Origin: an uncultured Clostridia bacterium
GTDB taxonomy: Bacteria > Bacillota > Clostridia > Oscillospirales > Acutalibacteraceae
Length of the DNA stretch: 64,000 nt
Assembly (NCBI GenBank): GCA_945983355.1
Contig: CAMFSU010000039.1
Location: 46,309-110,308 of the forward strand
Reading direction: 5' to 3'
Of the stretch, positions 17,269 through 26,849 are shown in pieces. The notes beneath the pieces are model-generated. The model made no database searches. It had not been told where the DNA came from and saw only the letters and a program-made list of their open reading frames with translations. Positions within the stretch are counted from its first letter, which is position 1. Each line of letters begins with the position of its first letter. The position numbers and the translations under genes are program-made.

Positions 17269-18162
17269 TTACACCTCCGGATAATTTACTATACACTTAA
17301 TAGCTATTTGCTGTTTTTGACAGTCGGCATAGCCGATGCCTAAAAATTGGTTTTTATATTTTATGCGAAAAAGCTCGTTTTCTTTAAAATCATCAACACC
17401 CAGTCGGCCAAAATCAAGCTGACCGCCGTTGCAAAAACGAACTGCTTGGTTTTTGGTAACGCTTAACGCCCGCAAATGAGAAACCGCAACCTCTTCATTT
17501 AAAAGATAATTGCCAATGTTTTCTTCATTTATATTATCAAGCAAAATGCACTTTTCGATATCAAAGCCCGAGGTCATAACACGGTTAAGCTCGCTTAAGG
17601 TTGCACCGCAGCCAAGGGCGTTTCCGATATCACGCGCAAGCGACCTTATATATGTACCCTTTGAAACATGGCAAAGCATTGTAAAGCAGTTTTCGCTGTC
17701 AAGCGGTGATAAAACCGAAAGCTCGAAAACCTCAATTTCGCGGGGTTTAATTTCCACCGTTTTGCCTTGGCGTGCCAAATCGTAAAGGCGCACACCGTCT
17801 TTTTTAAGGGCGCTGTACATTGGCGGTGTTTGGGATATTTTACCAACAAATTTTTGAAGAATATTATCAATATCCCCTTGGCTTACCTCTACCTTATTTT
17901 CGGCAATAACATTGCCTGTAATATCGTCGGTATCGGTTAAAACGCCAAGTTTTACCCTTGCGATATATTTTTTATCATCATCAAGCATAAGTGAGGAAAG
18001 CGTGGTGGCACGTCCCAAAAGTACAGGCAAAACACCCGTTGCCATTGGGTCTAATGTGCCGGTATGACCTACACGCTTTTCACCTGATATGCGTTTGATT
18101 TTCGCAACTGCCGAAAACGAGGTAATGCCCTTTGGCTTATTTATCAGCACAAGCCCCTGCAT
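17269..18162 (-). CDS. truB: tRNA pseudouridine(55) synthase
   Basis: 297 residues from the ATG at 18162, which has GGAGGG seven bases ahead; a longer frame from 18189 would start inside nrnA without a ribosome site. Motifs: 'LINKPKGITSFSAVAKIKR', 'VGHTGTLDPMATGVLPVLLG' with the catalytic aspartate (GTLDP), 'YIARVKLG' and 'GTYIRSLARDIG'. It converts U55 of tRNAs to pseudouridine. It sits one base after nrnA, whose 3' end holds the truB ribosome site, so the two are coupled. Confidence 0.95.
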   Translation of the reverse strand: MQGLVLINKPKGITSFSAVAKIKRISGEKRVGHTGTLDPMATGVLPVLLGRATTLSSLMLDDDKKYIARVKLGVLTDTDDITGNVIAENKVEVSQGDIDNILQKFVGKISQTPPMYSALKKDGVRLYDLARQGKTVEIKPREIEVFELSVLSPLDSENCFTMLCHVSKGTYIRSLARDIGNALGCGATLSELNRVMTSGFDIEKCILLDNINEENIGNYLLNEEVAVSHLRALSVTKNQAVRFCNGGQLDFGRLGVDDFKENELFRIKYKNQFLGIGYADCQKQQIAIKCIVNYPEV

Positions 18163-18163
18163 T

Positions 18164-19144
18164 TTAACCCTCCATATACTTTTGGACAACCGCCAAAACC
18201 TGTTCTTTAACCTGCTGTATGTTGCCCTTTATAATTGCAGCCGCAGCCGATTTATGACCGCCGCCGCCAAGCTCTTTTGCAATTTCGGCGGCATTGATTT
18301 TTTCAAAGGTGCGGATTGAAACCTTAAAGGCATCCTCATCAATCTGCTTTGCAGTAACACCGATATCAATACCCTCAACGCTGCGGGAAATAAGGGCAAT
18401 ACCCTCAAGCTCGGCACCAAAGCAACCTGTTTGCTGCTGCATTTCGGTGGTAACGCTTAAAATAACGCATTTATCGTTAAAATGATATTCCATTGTTTCA
18501 AGCACACGGCGCTCCAAATCTAAAAGATTTTTCGACTTTGTGTCAAACATAAGACGGTTAATTTCGCCTGTGTTGATATTATAATCATAAAGCATTGAAG
18601 CAATTAAGTGTGTTTTTGCGGTAACATTTGAATATTTAAAACAGCCGGTGTCGGTTGCAATGCCCGCATAAAGCGCCTTCGCAGTTATGTCGTTAATATT
18701 AACACGCATTATTGTCAAAAGCTCGAAAATCATTTCGGCAGTAGCGGCTGCATTAACATCAAGAAATAATTGCTTTGCATAATGACCGTTTGTTATATGG
18801 TGGTCAATATTAAGGTCAATTTTATCGCCAAATTCTTCCTCTAACGCACCCAAAAGCTTTTTATCAGCAATATCCACCGCAATAACGGTTGCATTTTCAA
18901 GTGCTACATGGTTTGTTGGGCGCACAAAAAAGTTATATTTTTGGGGGATAACATCGGGGCATAAAACACAAGCGGTTTTACCTATTTCATTAAGACCATA
19001 ATAAAGCGCATAAGCCGAGCCCAAGGTGTCACCGTCGGGCGAGGTATGTGTCAGTATTATATAATTGTCGTGCTTTTTTAAATACCTTGCCGTTTGCTTT
19101 AAATTAAGCAGACGGCAAGCGGTGTCTTTTTTATTCTTGTTCAT
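18164..19144 (-). CDS. nrnA: DHH-family oligoribonuclease / pAp phosphatase (NrnA)
   Basis: 326 residues from the ATG at 19144, preceded by GAGGA; the start lies inside rbfA (14-bp overlap). Motifs: 'THTSPDGDTLGSAYAL', 'AVDIADKK', 'NIDHHITNGHYAKQ' (the DHH motif) and the DHHA1 end 'LGGGGHKSAAAA'. NrnA degrades short RNA oligonucleotides from the 5' end and dephosphorylates pAp. The rbfA-nrnA-truB order is the usual one in Bacillota, supporting the symbol. Confidence 0.92.
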   Translation of the reverse strand: MNKNKKDTACRLLNLKQTARYLKKHDNYIILTHTSPDGDTLGSAYALYYGLNEIGKTACVLCPDVIPQKYNFFVRPTNHVALENATVIAVDIADKKLLGALEEEFGDKIDLNIDHHITNGHYAKQLFLDVNAAATAEMIFELLTIMRVNINDITAKALYAGIATDTGCFKYSNVTAKTHLIASMLYDYNINTGEINRLMFDTKSKNLLDLERRVLETMEYHFNDKCVILSVTTEMQQQTGCFGAELEGIALISRSVEGIDIGVTAKQIDEDAFKVSIRTFEKINAAEIAKELGGGGHKSAAAAIIKGNIQQVKEQVLAVVQKYMEG

Positions 19145-19490
19145 TATTTTCCTCTTTAAAAGATTCAATGATTTTAGAAATTTTTGCACTATGACCGATA
19201 GAATCATCTGCTATAAAGCGAAGCTCGGGTACCTTGCGAAGCTTTAAATGAGCGCCAAGCTCACGCCTTAAATAGCCCGAAGCACCCTTAAGGGCTTTAA
19301 CCGACTGAACAGTCGCTTCATAGCCCTCAATAGCGCTGACATAAACCGTTGCATAAGAAAGGTCGTTTGTTACATCAACCTTAACAATGCTTAAAAGCTT
19401 GCTTACTCGGGGGTCTTTAACCTCTCGCAAAAGCTCTGACAGACAAACCCTTACATCAGATGTTATACGGTTAATTTTAAATCCTGCCAT
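19131..19490 (-). CDS. rbfA: 30S ribosome-binding factor A
   Basis: 119 residues, normal for RbfA, a KH-fold factor needed for late 16S rRNA processing and 30S maturation. The N-terminal 'RVCLSELLREVKDPR' and central 'DLSYATVYVSAI' match the family. The stop of infB overlaps its ATG by one base (TAATG), so translation is coupled. The 3' end overlaps nrnA. Confidence 0.94.
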   Translation of the reverse strand: MAGFKINRITSDVRVCLSELLREVKDPRVSKLLSIVKVDVTNDLSYATVYVSAIEGYEATVQSVKALKGASGYLRRELGAHLKLRKVPELRFIADDSIGHSAKISKIIESFKEENNEQE

Positions 19491-22063
19491 TAGTCTCTAT
19501 ATTCCTCCATAATGAATGCCTCGAAAATATCTCCCTCTTTAATATCGGCAAATTTTTCAAGACCTATACCACATTCATAGCCCTGGGCAACTTCTTTAAC
19601 ATCATCCTTAAAGCGACGGAGAGAATCAATCTTATCTTCACAAATTACGATGCCGTCACGAACAAGGCGTAATTGTGCCGAACGGGCAACCTTGCCGTTT
19701 GTAATATAACAACCTGCAATGGTACCAACATTAGAAATCTTATAAACGCTTCTAACCTCGGCAGTACCGATGATATTCTCACGGTATTTGGGTGCCAACA
19801 TACCCTTCATAGCGGCTTCGATTTCTTCAATGCAGTCGTAAATAATGCGGTACATACGCATATCAACGCCCTCACGCTCGGCAGTTTCCTTTGCAACGGC
19901 GTCGGGGCGAACATTAAAGCCAACGATAATTGCGCCTGATGCCTGTGCCAAGGTAACGTCAGATTCGTTAACAGCACCAACACCACCGTGAATTACGCAA
20001 ACCTTAACCTCGTCATTAGAAAGCTTAACAAGACTTTCTCTAACCGCTTCAACCGAGCCCTGAACATCGGCTTTAACAATGATATTAAGCTCTTTAAGGT
20101 CACCTGCTGAAAGGTTGTCGAAGAGATTATCGAGTGTAACCTTTTGTTTAGCGTTATTTAGCTCATCCTTTGCCTTTTGCTTTCTTTGTTCAACAAGCTG
20201 ACGAGCAAGGCGTTCATCAGATACAGCATCGAATACATCGCCTGCATTTGGTGTTTCGGCAAGACCTGTAATTTCAACAGGAACTGAAGGACCTGCGGTT
20301 TTAAGCTCTACGCCGTTTTCGTTAGTCATTACACGAACACGGCCAACTGCTGTGCCCGCAACAATAATGTCGCCTGTTTTAAGTGTGCCGTTTTGAACAA
20401 GAAGTGATGCCACAGGACCGCGGCCCTTGTCAAGACGGGCTTCAATAACAATACCCTTTGCTCTGCGGTCGGGGTTTGCTTTAAGCTCTTGCATTTCAGC
20501 AACCAAAAGGATATTTTCCAAAAGGTTGTCAATACCCATGTGTGTTTTGGCCGAAACAGGAACACAAATAATATCGCCGCCCCATTCTTCAGGCACAAGC
20601 TCGTGCTCGGTAAGCTGTTGCATAATGCGGTCGGGGTTGGCTTCGGGCTTATCCATTTTATTAATTGCAACAATAATTTGCACCTTTGCAGCTTTTGCGT
20701 GGTTAATTGCTTCGATGGTTTGTGGCATAATACCGTCATCAGCCGCAACTACAAGCACTGCAATATCGGTTGCCATTGCACCGCGTTGGCGCATAGAGGT
20801 GAACGCTGCGTGACCTGGGGTATCAAGGAAGGTGATATCCTCGCCGTTGCAGTTTACACGGTAAGCACCGATGTGCTGTGTAATACCACCCGCTTCGGTT
20901 GAGGTAACCGCAGTGTCACGAATAGCATCCAAAAGTGAGGTTTTACCATGGTCAACGTGACCCATTACAACAACAACAGGACTGCGTGGTTTTAAGTTTT
21001 CTGCAGTATCCTCAGTGTCGTCCATAATTTTTTCTTCAATGGTAACAACAACTGCCTTTTGAATTTTTGCACCCATTTCGGTAACAACAATTTCTGCAGT
21101 ATCATAGTCGATTACCTGGTTAACGGTTGCCATCATACCAAGCTTTAATAGCTCTTTAATAACCTCGGCAGCGGTTTTCTTCATTGCGGCTGCAAGCTCG
21201 CCCACAGTAATTTCATCCCCAACAGTAACTGTAATTGGGGTTTTCTTAATGCGTTCAAGCTGCATTCTGCGCATCTTGTCTGCCTCGGTCTCACGCTTTG
21301 CACCTTGGGGACGCCTATAGTCCTTAGATTTTTGCTTAATCTTTTGCTTGCGTGAATAGTTATCCTGCATAGAGTTTGCAGGAGCAATGGTTTCATATTT
21401 TTCGTTGTATTTATCGATATTTACATTAGATGTACGGGTATCGATACGGCGGATTTCAGCAGGTCCGCGGTTTGGGGTATCGCCTGCCACCTTATCCTTT
21501 TTCTTTGAAACAAAGGGTTGTGGGTCAGAGGGCTTGTGCTCCTTCTTAACCTCAACAGGTTTTTCGGCTTTCTTATTTTCCTTTTTGGGTTCTGCCTTAG
21601 TTTCAACCTTTTTAGGTTCTTCCTTTTTGGGCTCTTCCTTTTTGGCTTCAACCTTTGGCTCGGCTTTTTTAGTTTCAGCTTTTGGTGCTTCAACCTTTTT
21701 CTCTTCAACCTTTTTGGGTTCTTCCTTTTTAGGTGCGGGTTTATTTTTAGCATCTTCAGCCGCAGCTGCTGCCTTTAATTGCTCCAAAATTGCCATTTGC
21801 TCCAAAAGCTTTTTATTCTTTTCTTCCTCACGCGCTTTTTTGGCTTTTTCGCGTGCCTCTGCACCTGTGGCAAAGTAAGCGGTAAAGCTCTTAACCGCGT
21901 TATCTTTTGTTAATTTATTGAAAAAACGACCGATTTCTTGCTCGTTCAAAGTGGCGCTTGACTTCTTTTCGACACCCGAAACTTCGGTTGCAATGGCGGC
22001 CACTTCCTTAGAACTCATATTAAGGTCTTTGGCAAGGTCACTGACTTTATATTTATTGGTCAT
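19490..22063 (-). CDS. infB: Translation initiation factor IF-2
   Basis: 857 residues from the ATG at 22063, chosen because AAAGGAGG lies six bases upstream. An N-terminal IF2N motif ('[18 protein letters not shown]') is followed by a linker of about 130 residues very rich in Lys, Glu, Pro and Ala, then the GTPase: G1 '[11 protein letters not shown]', G2 '[10 protein letters not shown]', G3 'DTPGHAAF', G4 'NKMDKP' and G5 'VSAKTHMG', then domains II-IV. It recruits initiator tRNA to the 30S subunit. It overlaps the L7Ae-like gene by 11 bases. Confidence 0.97.
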   Translation of the reverse strand: MTNKYKVSDLAKDLNMSSKEVAAIATEVSGVEKKSSATLNEQEIGRFFNKLTKDNAVKSFTAYFATGAEAREKAKKAREEEKNKKLLEQMAILEQLKAAAAAEDAKNKPAPKKEEPKKVEEKKVEAPKAETKKAEPKVEAKKEEPKKEEPKKVETKAEPKKENKKAEKPVEVKKEHKPSDPQPFVSKKKDKVAGDTPNRGPAEIRRIDTRTSNVNIDKYNEKYETIAPANSMQDNYSRKQKIKQKSKDYRRPQGAKRETEADKMRRMQLERIKKTPITVTVGDEITVGELAAAMKKTAAEVIKELLKLGMMATVNQVIDYDTAEIVVTEMGAKIQKAVVVTIEEKIMDDTEDTAENLKPRSPVVVVMGHVDHGKTSLLDAIRDTAVTSTEAGGITQHIGAYRVNCNGEDITFLDTPGHAAFTSMRQRGAMATDIAVLVVAADDGIMPQTIEAINHAKAAKVQIIVAINKMDKPEANPDRIMQQLTEHELVPEEWGGDIICVPVSAKTHMGIDNLLENILLVAEMQELKANPDRRAKGIVIEARLDKGRGPVASLLVQNGTLKTGDIIVAGTAVGRVRVMTNENGVELKTAGPSVPVEITGLAETPNAGDVFDAVSDERLARQLVEQRKQKAKDELNNAKQKVTLDNLFDNLSAGDLKELNIIVKADVQGSVEAVRESLVKLSNDEVKVCVIHGGVGAVNESDVTLAQASGAIIVGFNVRPDAVAKETAEREGVDMRMYRIIYDCIEEIEAAMKGMLAPKYRENIIGTAEVRSVYKISNVGTIAGCYITNGKVARSAQLRLVRDGIVICEDKIDSLRRFKDDVKEVAQGYECGIGLEKFADIKEGDIFEAFIMEEYRD

Positions 22064-22361
22064 TAGCATATCCTCCTTTAATTGCTTCGGCAAATTCTTT
22101 ATCATTTACCGAAATGATACCGCATTTTCGCCCTACGGCTTTTGACATAGCTTCAATATCTATATCGCTTAAAGAAATTAACGAAATGTTATTACTGTTT
22201 GCAAAAAAAGCAATTTCCTTTTGGCTTTTCTCGGAAACATCACAGGCGCAAACCACAAGAAAGCTTTTGCCTGATTTTACTGCCGTTTTTGACATATCCA
22301 TACCAAACGACAGCTTACCCGCTTTTGCAGCAAAGCCCAAAAGTGTTAAAATTTTAGCCAT
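22053..22361 (-). CDS. ylxQ: L7Ae/L30e-family RNA-binding protein (YlxQ)
   Basis: 102 residues from the ATG at 22361; a GTG at 22370 gives three more residues and has a GAAGG ahead, so it is also possible. '[20 protein letters not shown]' at the N-terminus and the alternating helix/strand pattern match the L7Ae/YlxQ family, which binds kink-turn RNA. It lies between ylxR and infB as in Bacillus. Function in the cell is not settled. Confidence 0.85.
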   Translation of the reverse strand: MAKILTLLGFAAKAGKLSFGMDMSKTAVKSGKSFLVVCACDVSEKSQKEIAFFANSNNISLISLSDIDIEAMSKAVGRKCGIISVNDKEFAEAIKGGYANDQ

Positions 22362-22626
22362 TTGCTTCACTTAACGCCTTCTTTAAATTATCGTAAACCT
22401 CGGCCGATACCGACATACCAAAAGCGCGTGACAAAGAATTTTGCTTTTTGGCTTTTTTTAAGCATTCGGCACAGTTGCAAACATAAGCACCTCTGCCGTT
22501 AAGCTTGCCGGTAAAGTCAAGTTTAATTTCACCCTCGGGTGTTTTTACAACGCGTATAAGTTCTTTTTTCGGCTTCATTTCGTGACAGCCGGTGCACATA
22601 CGCATAGGTATTTTTTTAACAGTCAT
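22354..22626 (-). CDS. ylxR: YlxR / RnpM RNA-binding protein
   Basis: 90 residues. 'RMCTGCHEMKPKKELIRVV' and 'GKLNGRGAYVCNCAECLKKA' are the YlxR signature, with cysteine pairs and the GRGAYVC core. The family binds RNA and in Bacillus is reported to interact with RNase P. Position between nusA and the L7Ae-like gene is canonical; GAGGAAA precedes the ATG. Confidence 0.92.
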   Translation of the reverse strand: MTVKKIPMRMCTGCHEMKPKKELIRVVKTPEGEIKLDFTGKLNGRGAYVCNCAECLKKAKKQNSLSRAFGMSVSAEVYDNLKKALSEANG

Positions 22627-22650
22627 AACATTTCCTCATAAAAATTAAAA

Positions 22651-23736
22651 TTATTCGCCGTAGTAACCGCTTTCGGGATGAATGTCAATCTTCCAGCCGG
22701 TAAGCTTGGCGGCAAGACGAACATTTTGACCCTTATTACCGATGGCAAGTGATAACTGTGCATCAGGCACCTTAACCTTGCAGGCCTTTGGCTCTTCGCT
22801 GATGATTTCAACCGAAGTAACCTTTGCGGGAGAAAGTGCTTCAGAAATAAAGAGTACAGGGTCTTCGCTGTATTTAACAATATCGATTTTTTCACCCGCA
22901 AGCTCTTCAACAATTCGGTTTACACGCTCACCACGGGGACCGATACAAGCACCAATTGGGTCAATTTCAGGGTTGGGTGAATAAACAGCCAGCTTTGTGC
23001 GTGAGCCCGCTTGACGAGAAACAGACTTAATTTCAATAGTGCCGTCAAAAATTTCGGGAACTTCGGTTTCAAAAAGGCGTTTTACAAGACCCGGATGTGT
23101 GCGAGAAAGCATTACACGGGGGCCACGTTCGGTTTCCTTAACATCAACCAAATAAACTTTAATGTGGTCGCCCTCTTTAAGCACCTCGTCAGGAACCTGC
23201 TCTGCCTTTGGAAGAGTTGCTTCGCTGTGGCCGATAGCCAAAATAGCATTGCCTGTTTTGGGGTCAATTTTTTGAACAAGGGCTGATAAAAGCTCTTTTG
23301 TGTGGCTTTGGAATTCAGCCAAAGTATGTCCGCGTTCAGCTTCACGAACACCTTGGCGGAAGTTGTTTTTAGAATTTTGTGCAACCACACGGCCAAACTT
23401 TCTTGGGTCAAGCTTAATATCAACAAAACCGTTTTCGATAGATTTGGGGTCGATTAAAGCGGCATCCTCCTTTGAAATTTCGGTATAAGGGTCTAACACC
23501 TCATCAACAACAATTTTGCGAGCAGTCACTGTAAAAATTTCTTTTTCGGGGTCAATAACGCAGGAAACGATTTCATTTCCGCCGTAATCCTTGCGGGCAG
23601 CAACGGTAATTGCATCAGCAATTTTTTCGGCGATAAATTCCATCGGAATTCCTCTTTCCTCTTCCATTGCTTTAAGTGCTGCAAAAAATTCAGCATTGTT
23701 TATTTCGTCTTTTTTTATCTTTTTCGCTCTTGCCAT
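22651..23736 (-). CDS. nusA: Transcription factor NusA
   Basis: 361 residues from the ATG at 23736 (GGAGGAA upstream; the longer frame begins in the rimP stop region). The order is an N-terminal RNA-polymerase-binding domain, an S1 domain (about 135-200, 'GTIEIKS' region), then KH1 ('PIGACIGPRGERVNRIVEEL') and KH2 ('LSLAIGNKGQNVRLAAKLTG'). The acidic C-terminal repeats of proteobacterial NusA are absent, as in Bacillota. It modulates pausing, termination and antitermination. Confidence 0.96.
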   Translation of the reverse strand: MARAKKIKKDEINNAEFFAALKAMEEERGIPMEFIAEKIADAITVAARKDYGGNEIVSCVIDPEKEIFTVTARKIVVDEVLDPYTEISKEDAALIDPKSIENGFVDIKLDPRKFGRVVAQNSKNNFRQGVREAERGHTLAEFQSHTKELLSALVQKIDPKTGNAILAIGHSEATLPKAEQVPDEVLKEGDHIKVYLVDVKETERGPRVMLSRTHPGLVKRLFETEVPEIFDGTIEIKSVSRQAGSRTKLAVYSPNPEIDPIGACIGPRGERVNRIVEELAGEKIDIVKYSEDPVLFISEALSPAKVTSVEIISEEPKACKVKVPDAQLSLAIGNKGQNVRLAAKLTGWKIDIHPESGYYGE

Positions 23737-23753
23737 TTTTCTATATTCCTCCA

Positions 23754-24206
23754 TTAATCAAAATAACATACATTAGCTTTTGAAATTTGCTTTAATTCAA
23801 ACTTCATTTCATTACCGTCAACATCCATTAAAATTTCATCGCCCGACGATAAAAGCGTGCCGATAAATTCCTTTGTGCCGTCGATTGCCTTATAAAGCTT
23901 TACCTTTATTTTTTGACCGATTACCGCACTGTAATGTGTGTCACGGGTTAATTCGCGTTCAAACCCACAGGAACAAACCTCTAAATAATAAGATTTGTCA
24001 ATAGGGTCGTGCTCATCTAAAATAGGGTCAATCGCATGGGAAACGTTGGTGCAGTCATCAATAGAAATTCCGTCTTCCTTGTCGATGAAAACACGCAGAT
24101 ACCATGATGCCCCCTCCTTAACAAAACGCACATCCCATAAAGCCACACCTTGTGATTCAACGGTGTCTTTTATAAGGTCGTAAACTCGTTCTGCCGCACT
24201 TGCCAT
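23754..24206 (-). CDS. rimP: Ribosome maturation factor RimP
   Basis: 150 residues from the ATG at 24206, which has AAGGAG nine bases ahead. A longer frame reaching 24308 would begin inside the promoter and is rejected. 'VRFVKEGASWYLRVFIDKED', 'DDCTNVSHAIDPILDEHDPI' and 'YYLEVCSCGFERELTRDTHY' (usually VSSPGL/CERPL) match RimP, needed for 30S assembly. First gene of the nusA-infB operon. The cysteine-containing 'SCGFERELT' replaces the more common 'SPGLERPL'. Confidence 0.94.
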   Translation of the reverse strand: MASAAERVYDLIKDTVESQGVALWDVRFVKEGASWYLRVFIDKEDGISIDDCTNVSHAIDPILDEHDPIDKSYYLEVCSCGFERELTRDTHYSAVIGQKIKVKLYKAIDGTKEFIGTLLSSGDEILMDVDGNEMKFELKQISKANVCYFD

Positions 24207-24218
24207 AAATTCAACTCC

Positions 24219-24257
24219 TTGCAAAACAAAAGTGAGTAGCTTTCGCCACTCACCTTT
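24219..24257 (-). terminator. Terminator-like hairpin in the rimP-nusA operon leader
   Basis: On the minus strand GTGAGT...ACTCAC with a 10-nt loop is followed by TTTTGTTTT. It lies between the promoter and the rimP ribosome site, so it is placed to act as an attenuator. Confidence 0.65.
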
Positions 24258-24279
24258 CTTTAGAATTATTACATAAGGG

Positions 24280-24308
24280 ATTATAACATATATAATCTTA
24301 AAAATCAA
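24280..24308 (-). promoter_or_regulatory. Promoter of rimP-nusA-infB operon
   Basis: Minus strand TTGATT (24308-24303), 17-nt spacer, TATAAT (24285-24280). Confidence 0.78.
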
Positions 24309-24318
24309 GCATTATTTT

Positions 24319-25968
24319 TTATTCAAATTCTTCTTCGCCCTGATAGGTGTTGATATAAATCTTAACGCTCATATTAGCGTGCACCTGTGCACCGGGGGCA
24401 GGATATTGCTCAATAATTTGGTTTGGAGTATATGCTTCGTCATATTTTTCCAAAACCTCAATATTTTCGTATAAGAAGCCGCTCTTCAAAAGCTCTAACT
24501 TTGCTTCGGTTTCGTTCTTGTTAAGTACACTTGGCATTTTAAAATCCTTTGGTCCCAAGCTTATAACAAGTTCGATTTCTGTGTCCTTCTTAACGCTTGT
24601 GCCCTTTGCAACCGACTGCGCACAAACAGTACCGCGCGGCTGTGTTGAATATTCCTGCTTTTTAAGAACAAAAACAAAGTTTTCATTTGCTTCTTTTTCA
24701 ATTATTGAAGAATAATATTCACCCGTGAAATCGGGCACAGCATAAAGCTTTTCAACCTCTTCCGGTATATCGTCAGGCCTGTCACCGATATTGTCAACAA
24801 CAGGTGCACTGGTCGACGGTGTGCTTGACTGATTATCATCATTTTTACCAAAGATATCATCACGAAAAACAGTAAACATTAAAATAATACCTAAAATCAA
24901 GAAACAAATTATAGTAACTATAGTTGTAACAAGCACAACCTTGCCGTTTCCTGTGTTTTTCTTTTCGCCCTTCACAGCTTTTTTATCTTTAACATCAGGT
25001 GCCGTCGGAATTTCGCCGTAAACCAACTGGTTTTTAAGTGTTTCAATGTCAGGTGTGCGGTCGGCAGGTCTTACCTGTAAACCGTTGGCAAGTGAAGAAA
25101 GCACCTGGCGGGGCAATTCTTCAGCAAACCTTGCAGGAATTGACATGACATCATTTTCGAGGCGTGCGGTTGCCTTGGGCGGCAATGTGCCGATTAAAAC
25201 ATTGAAAAGTGTTGCACAAAAACCGTAAACATCGGTATATGCATCAATATGCATTTCTTCTTCGGTTTTATACTGCTCAACCGCAGCAAAGCCGTCTAAA
25301 ACCTCAAACTGAATTTCATCATTTTCATAACGAAGCTTATTTATTGAATAGCCATTAAGACGAAGCTTACCGTCACGACCAACAATTATTGTATCGGTTG
25401 AAATACCCTTGTGAACAATGCCAAGGTCGTGCATACCTTTAATTGTGTCAATAAGTGGCAAGAAAAGCGCACGGGCCTGCTCCCACTTTAATGTGCCGCC
25501 GTTTTGTTTAAGAAAATCACTTAAAGTAATGCCTGCAATGTTTTGCTTAATGGCAAAAGCGGTGCCGTTTTCTTCAAAAACCTCAATTACGGGAATTAAA
25601 GATGGCAATTCACTTGATTTAATTGCTTTGTTAATTTCTAAAAACTCTAAAAGTCCCTCGTTAAAGGTGTATTCCTTACCCTTTAAAATTGAAACTGTTT
25701 TATCAGCATTACGCTTTGCAACACCTGCAGGAAAATACTCCACAACCTTAACAATTACATCATTAAGTGTGTCCCAACCAATATAGGTGATGCCTTCACC
25801 GTTTACTGATAAAACCCTGCCAATCATAAAGCGGTCGTTAATTACAGTTTTAAGAGAAACTGCATTTTTAGGGTTTTTTGCCTTTGAATCGAAACCGCAA
25901 ATGGGGCAAATTGCTTCCCCACCGTTATCGTTCATACAGCCCATACAAAGTCTGTCGGTGCTTATCAT
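24319..25968 (-). CDS. Zinc-ribbon PASTA-domain pseudokinase
   Basis: 549 residues from the ATG at 25968 (GGAGG six bases ahead). A short N-terminal zinc ribbon (CxxC ... CPICG) precedes a Ser/Thr-kinase fold (about 45-335). A membrane helix (about 350-375) and two PASTA domains (about 420-545; 'GTVCAQSVAKGTSVKK', 'QIIEQYPAPGAQVHANM') follow, as in PknB/Stk1. The key catalytic residues are missing: HRD reads 'HKGISTDTIIV' and DFG reads 'LNGYSI'. It is therefore probably a pseudokinase that senses muropeptides or lipid II without phosphotransfer. A lysine is kept in 'VIVKVVEYF'. Domain calls are good; lack of activity is inference. Confidence 0.82.
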   Translation of the reverse strand: MISTDRLCMGCMNDNGGEAICPICGFDSKAKNPKNAVSLKTVINDRFMIGRVLSVNGEGITYIGWDTLNDVIVKVVEYFPAGVAKRNADKTVSILKGKEYTFNEGLLEFLEINKAIKSSELPSLIPVIEVFEENGTAFAIKQNIAGITLSDFLKQNGGTLKWEQARALFLPLIDTIKGMHDLGIVHKGISTDTIIVGRDGKLRLNGYSINKLRYENDEIQFEVLDGFAAVEQYKTEEEMHIDAYTDVYGFCATLFNVLIGTLPPKATARLENDVMSIPARFAEELPRQVLSSLANGLQVRPADRTPDIETLKNQLVYGEIPTAPDVKDKKAVKGEKKNTGNGKVVLVTTIVTIICFLILGIILMFTVFRDDIFGKNDDNQSSTPSTSAPVVDNIGDRPDDIPEEVEKLYAVPDFTGEYYSSIIEKEANENFVFVLKKQEYSTQPRGTVCAQSVAKGTSVKKDTEIELVISLGPKDFKMPSVLNKNETEAKLELLKSGFLYENIEVLEKYDEAYTPNQIIEQYPAPGAQVHANMSVKIYINTYQGEEEFE

Positions 25969-26018
25969 AAACAACCTCCAAAAAATTTTTGCTTTATTTA
26001 AAAAAGCGTTTTACTATA

Positions 26019-26747
26019 CTATTTTACCACACTTGTCAAGTCGGCTTCAATTTTTTCTGTATTTTTACTGCTTTTTTCAATCTTTATCATCTTTTTGAAA
26101 ACACAGGTGTGGTGGGGTGTTATAACCCTATCCTCATGAAGCGAGCCAAAATACCAATGCTTAAATTCACAGGCCGAGCCGATTTCCTGAAAATAACCGT
26201 TAAGCTTATTAACACGGTCGGTATTGCCGCGTCGCAGCAGCATTGCACTTTTTACCAAAGACGGTGGCTCGTGCGTAATAAAGTAGTCAACCTTACAGCC
26301 AACCTCATCCAAAATTTTTGCACCCTCGGCCATTTCTAATGCGGTGGGCTCTTCATCGCTCCACCAAGTGCCCTGCTCGCGCCGCATTTCGCGGTCGGTG
26401 CTTTCTCCGCCGCCGAAGGTGAAAAAGGTGTTACCCTCTAAATTAAAAATTTGGCCCCGCATTAAGTGTATTAAATTGCCCTTAATTCTATGTACCATAC
26501 CGCCGTGCCAATATGTAACGCGGGAACGGTAGATACGCTCTAAATTATCGTGTGTGCCGTCGATGAAGGCGGTCACAAAACGGCGTGACGCTAAATAGTC
26601 TATAACCTCTTTTTCGGTTTTATCGCCCGAAAATATGTAACCGAAGTCGCCCGTGCAAATTAAAATGTCGCCGCTTTTAAGCTTTCTGAAATTTCTATCA
26701 TAAAGGCGTTCTAATTCGCCGTGCATATCACCCGTTATATAAACCAA
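26019..26747 (-). CDS. Calcineurin-like metallophosphoesterase
   Basis: 242 residues from a TTG start with GAGGTG eight bases upstream. Metal-ligand motifs appear in order: 'YITGDMHGE' (GDxHG), 'ICTGDFGYI' (GDxxD-like), 'IDGTHDNLE' (GNHD-like, with Thr for Asn), 'FITHEPP' (H) and 'YFGSLHED' (GHxH-like, with Ser-Leu for His). The fold is clear; the altered GTHD and GSLH suggest a diverged subfamily with unknown substrate. It is transcribed toward the pseudokinase gene, which begins about 50 nt downstream, so they may be co-transcribed. Confidence 0.82.
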   Translation of the reverse strand: MVYITGDMHGELERLYDRNFRKLKSGDILICTGDFGYIFSGDKTEKEVIDYLASRRFVTAFIDGTHDNLERIYRSRVTYWHGGMVHRIKGNLIHLMRGQIFNLEGNTFFTFGGGESTDREMRREQGTWWSDEEPTALEMAEGAKILDEVGCKVDYFITHEPPSLVKSAMLLRRGNTDRVNKLNGYFQEIGSACEFKHWYFGSLHEDRVITPHHTCVFKKMIKIEKSSKNTEKIEADLTSVVK

Positions 26748-26776
26748 ATTTCGTCACCTCTTTTACAAAATAATGC

Positions 26777-26805
26777 TTTATTTTTAAATGAAATACTGAT
26801 ATAAT
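26777..26805 (+). promoter_or_regulatory. Promoter of D,D-carboxypeptidase gene
   Basis: TTTATT, 17-nt spacer, TATAAT (26800-26805). Transcription would begin near 26812, which argues for the ATG at 26850 over an earlier one at 26814. Confidence 0.55.
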
Positions 26806-26849
26806 AACATTGTATGAAATCATTATACTACATATTGAAGGAGATTTCT

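Noticed and set aside
21590..21760. Lys/Glu/Pro/Ala repeats in infB as a separate repeat element
   Set aside because: This is the normal low-complexity linker of IF-2; in-frame and variable.
24206..24308. N-terminal extension of rimP to 24308
   Set aside because: The extension would begin inside the promoter and cross the leader hairpin; the ATG at 24206 has a good ribosome site and gives the family length.
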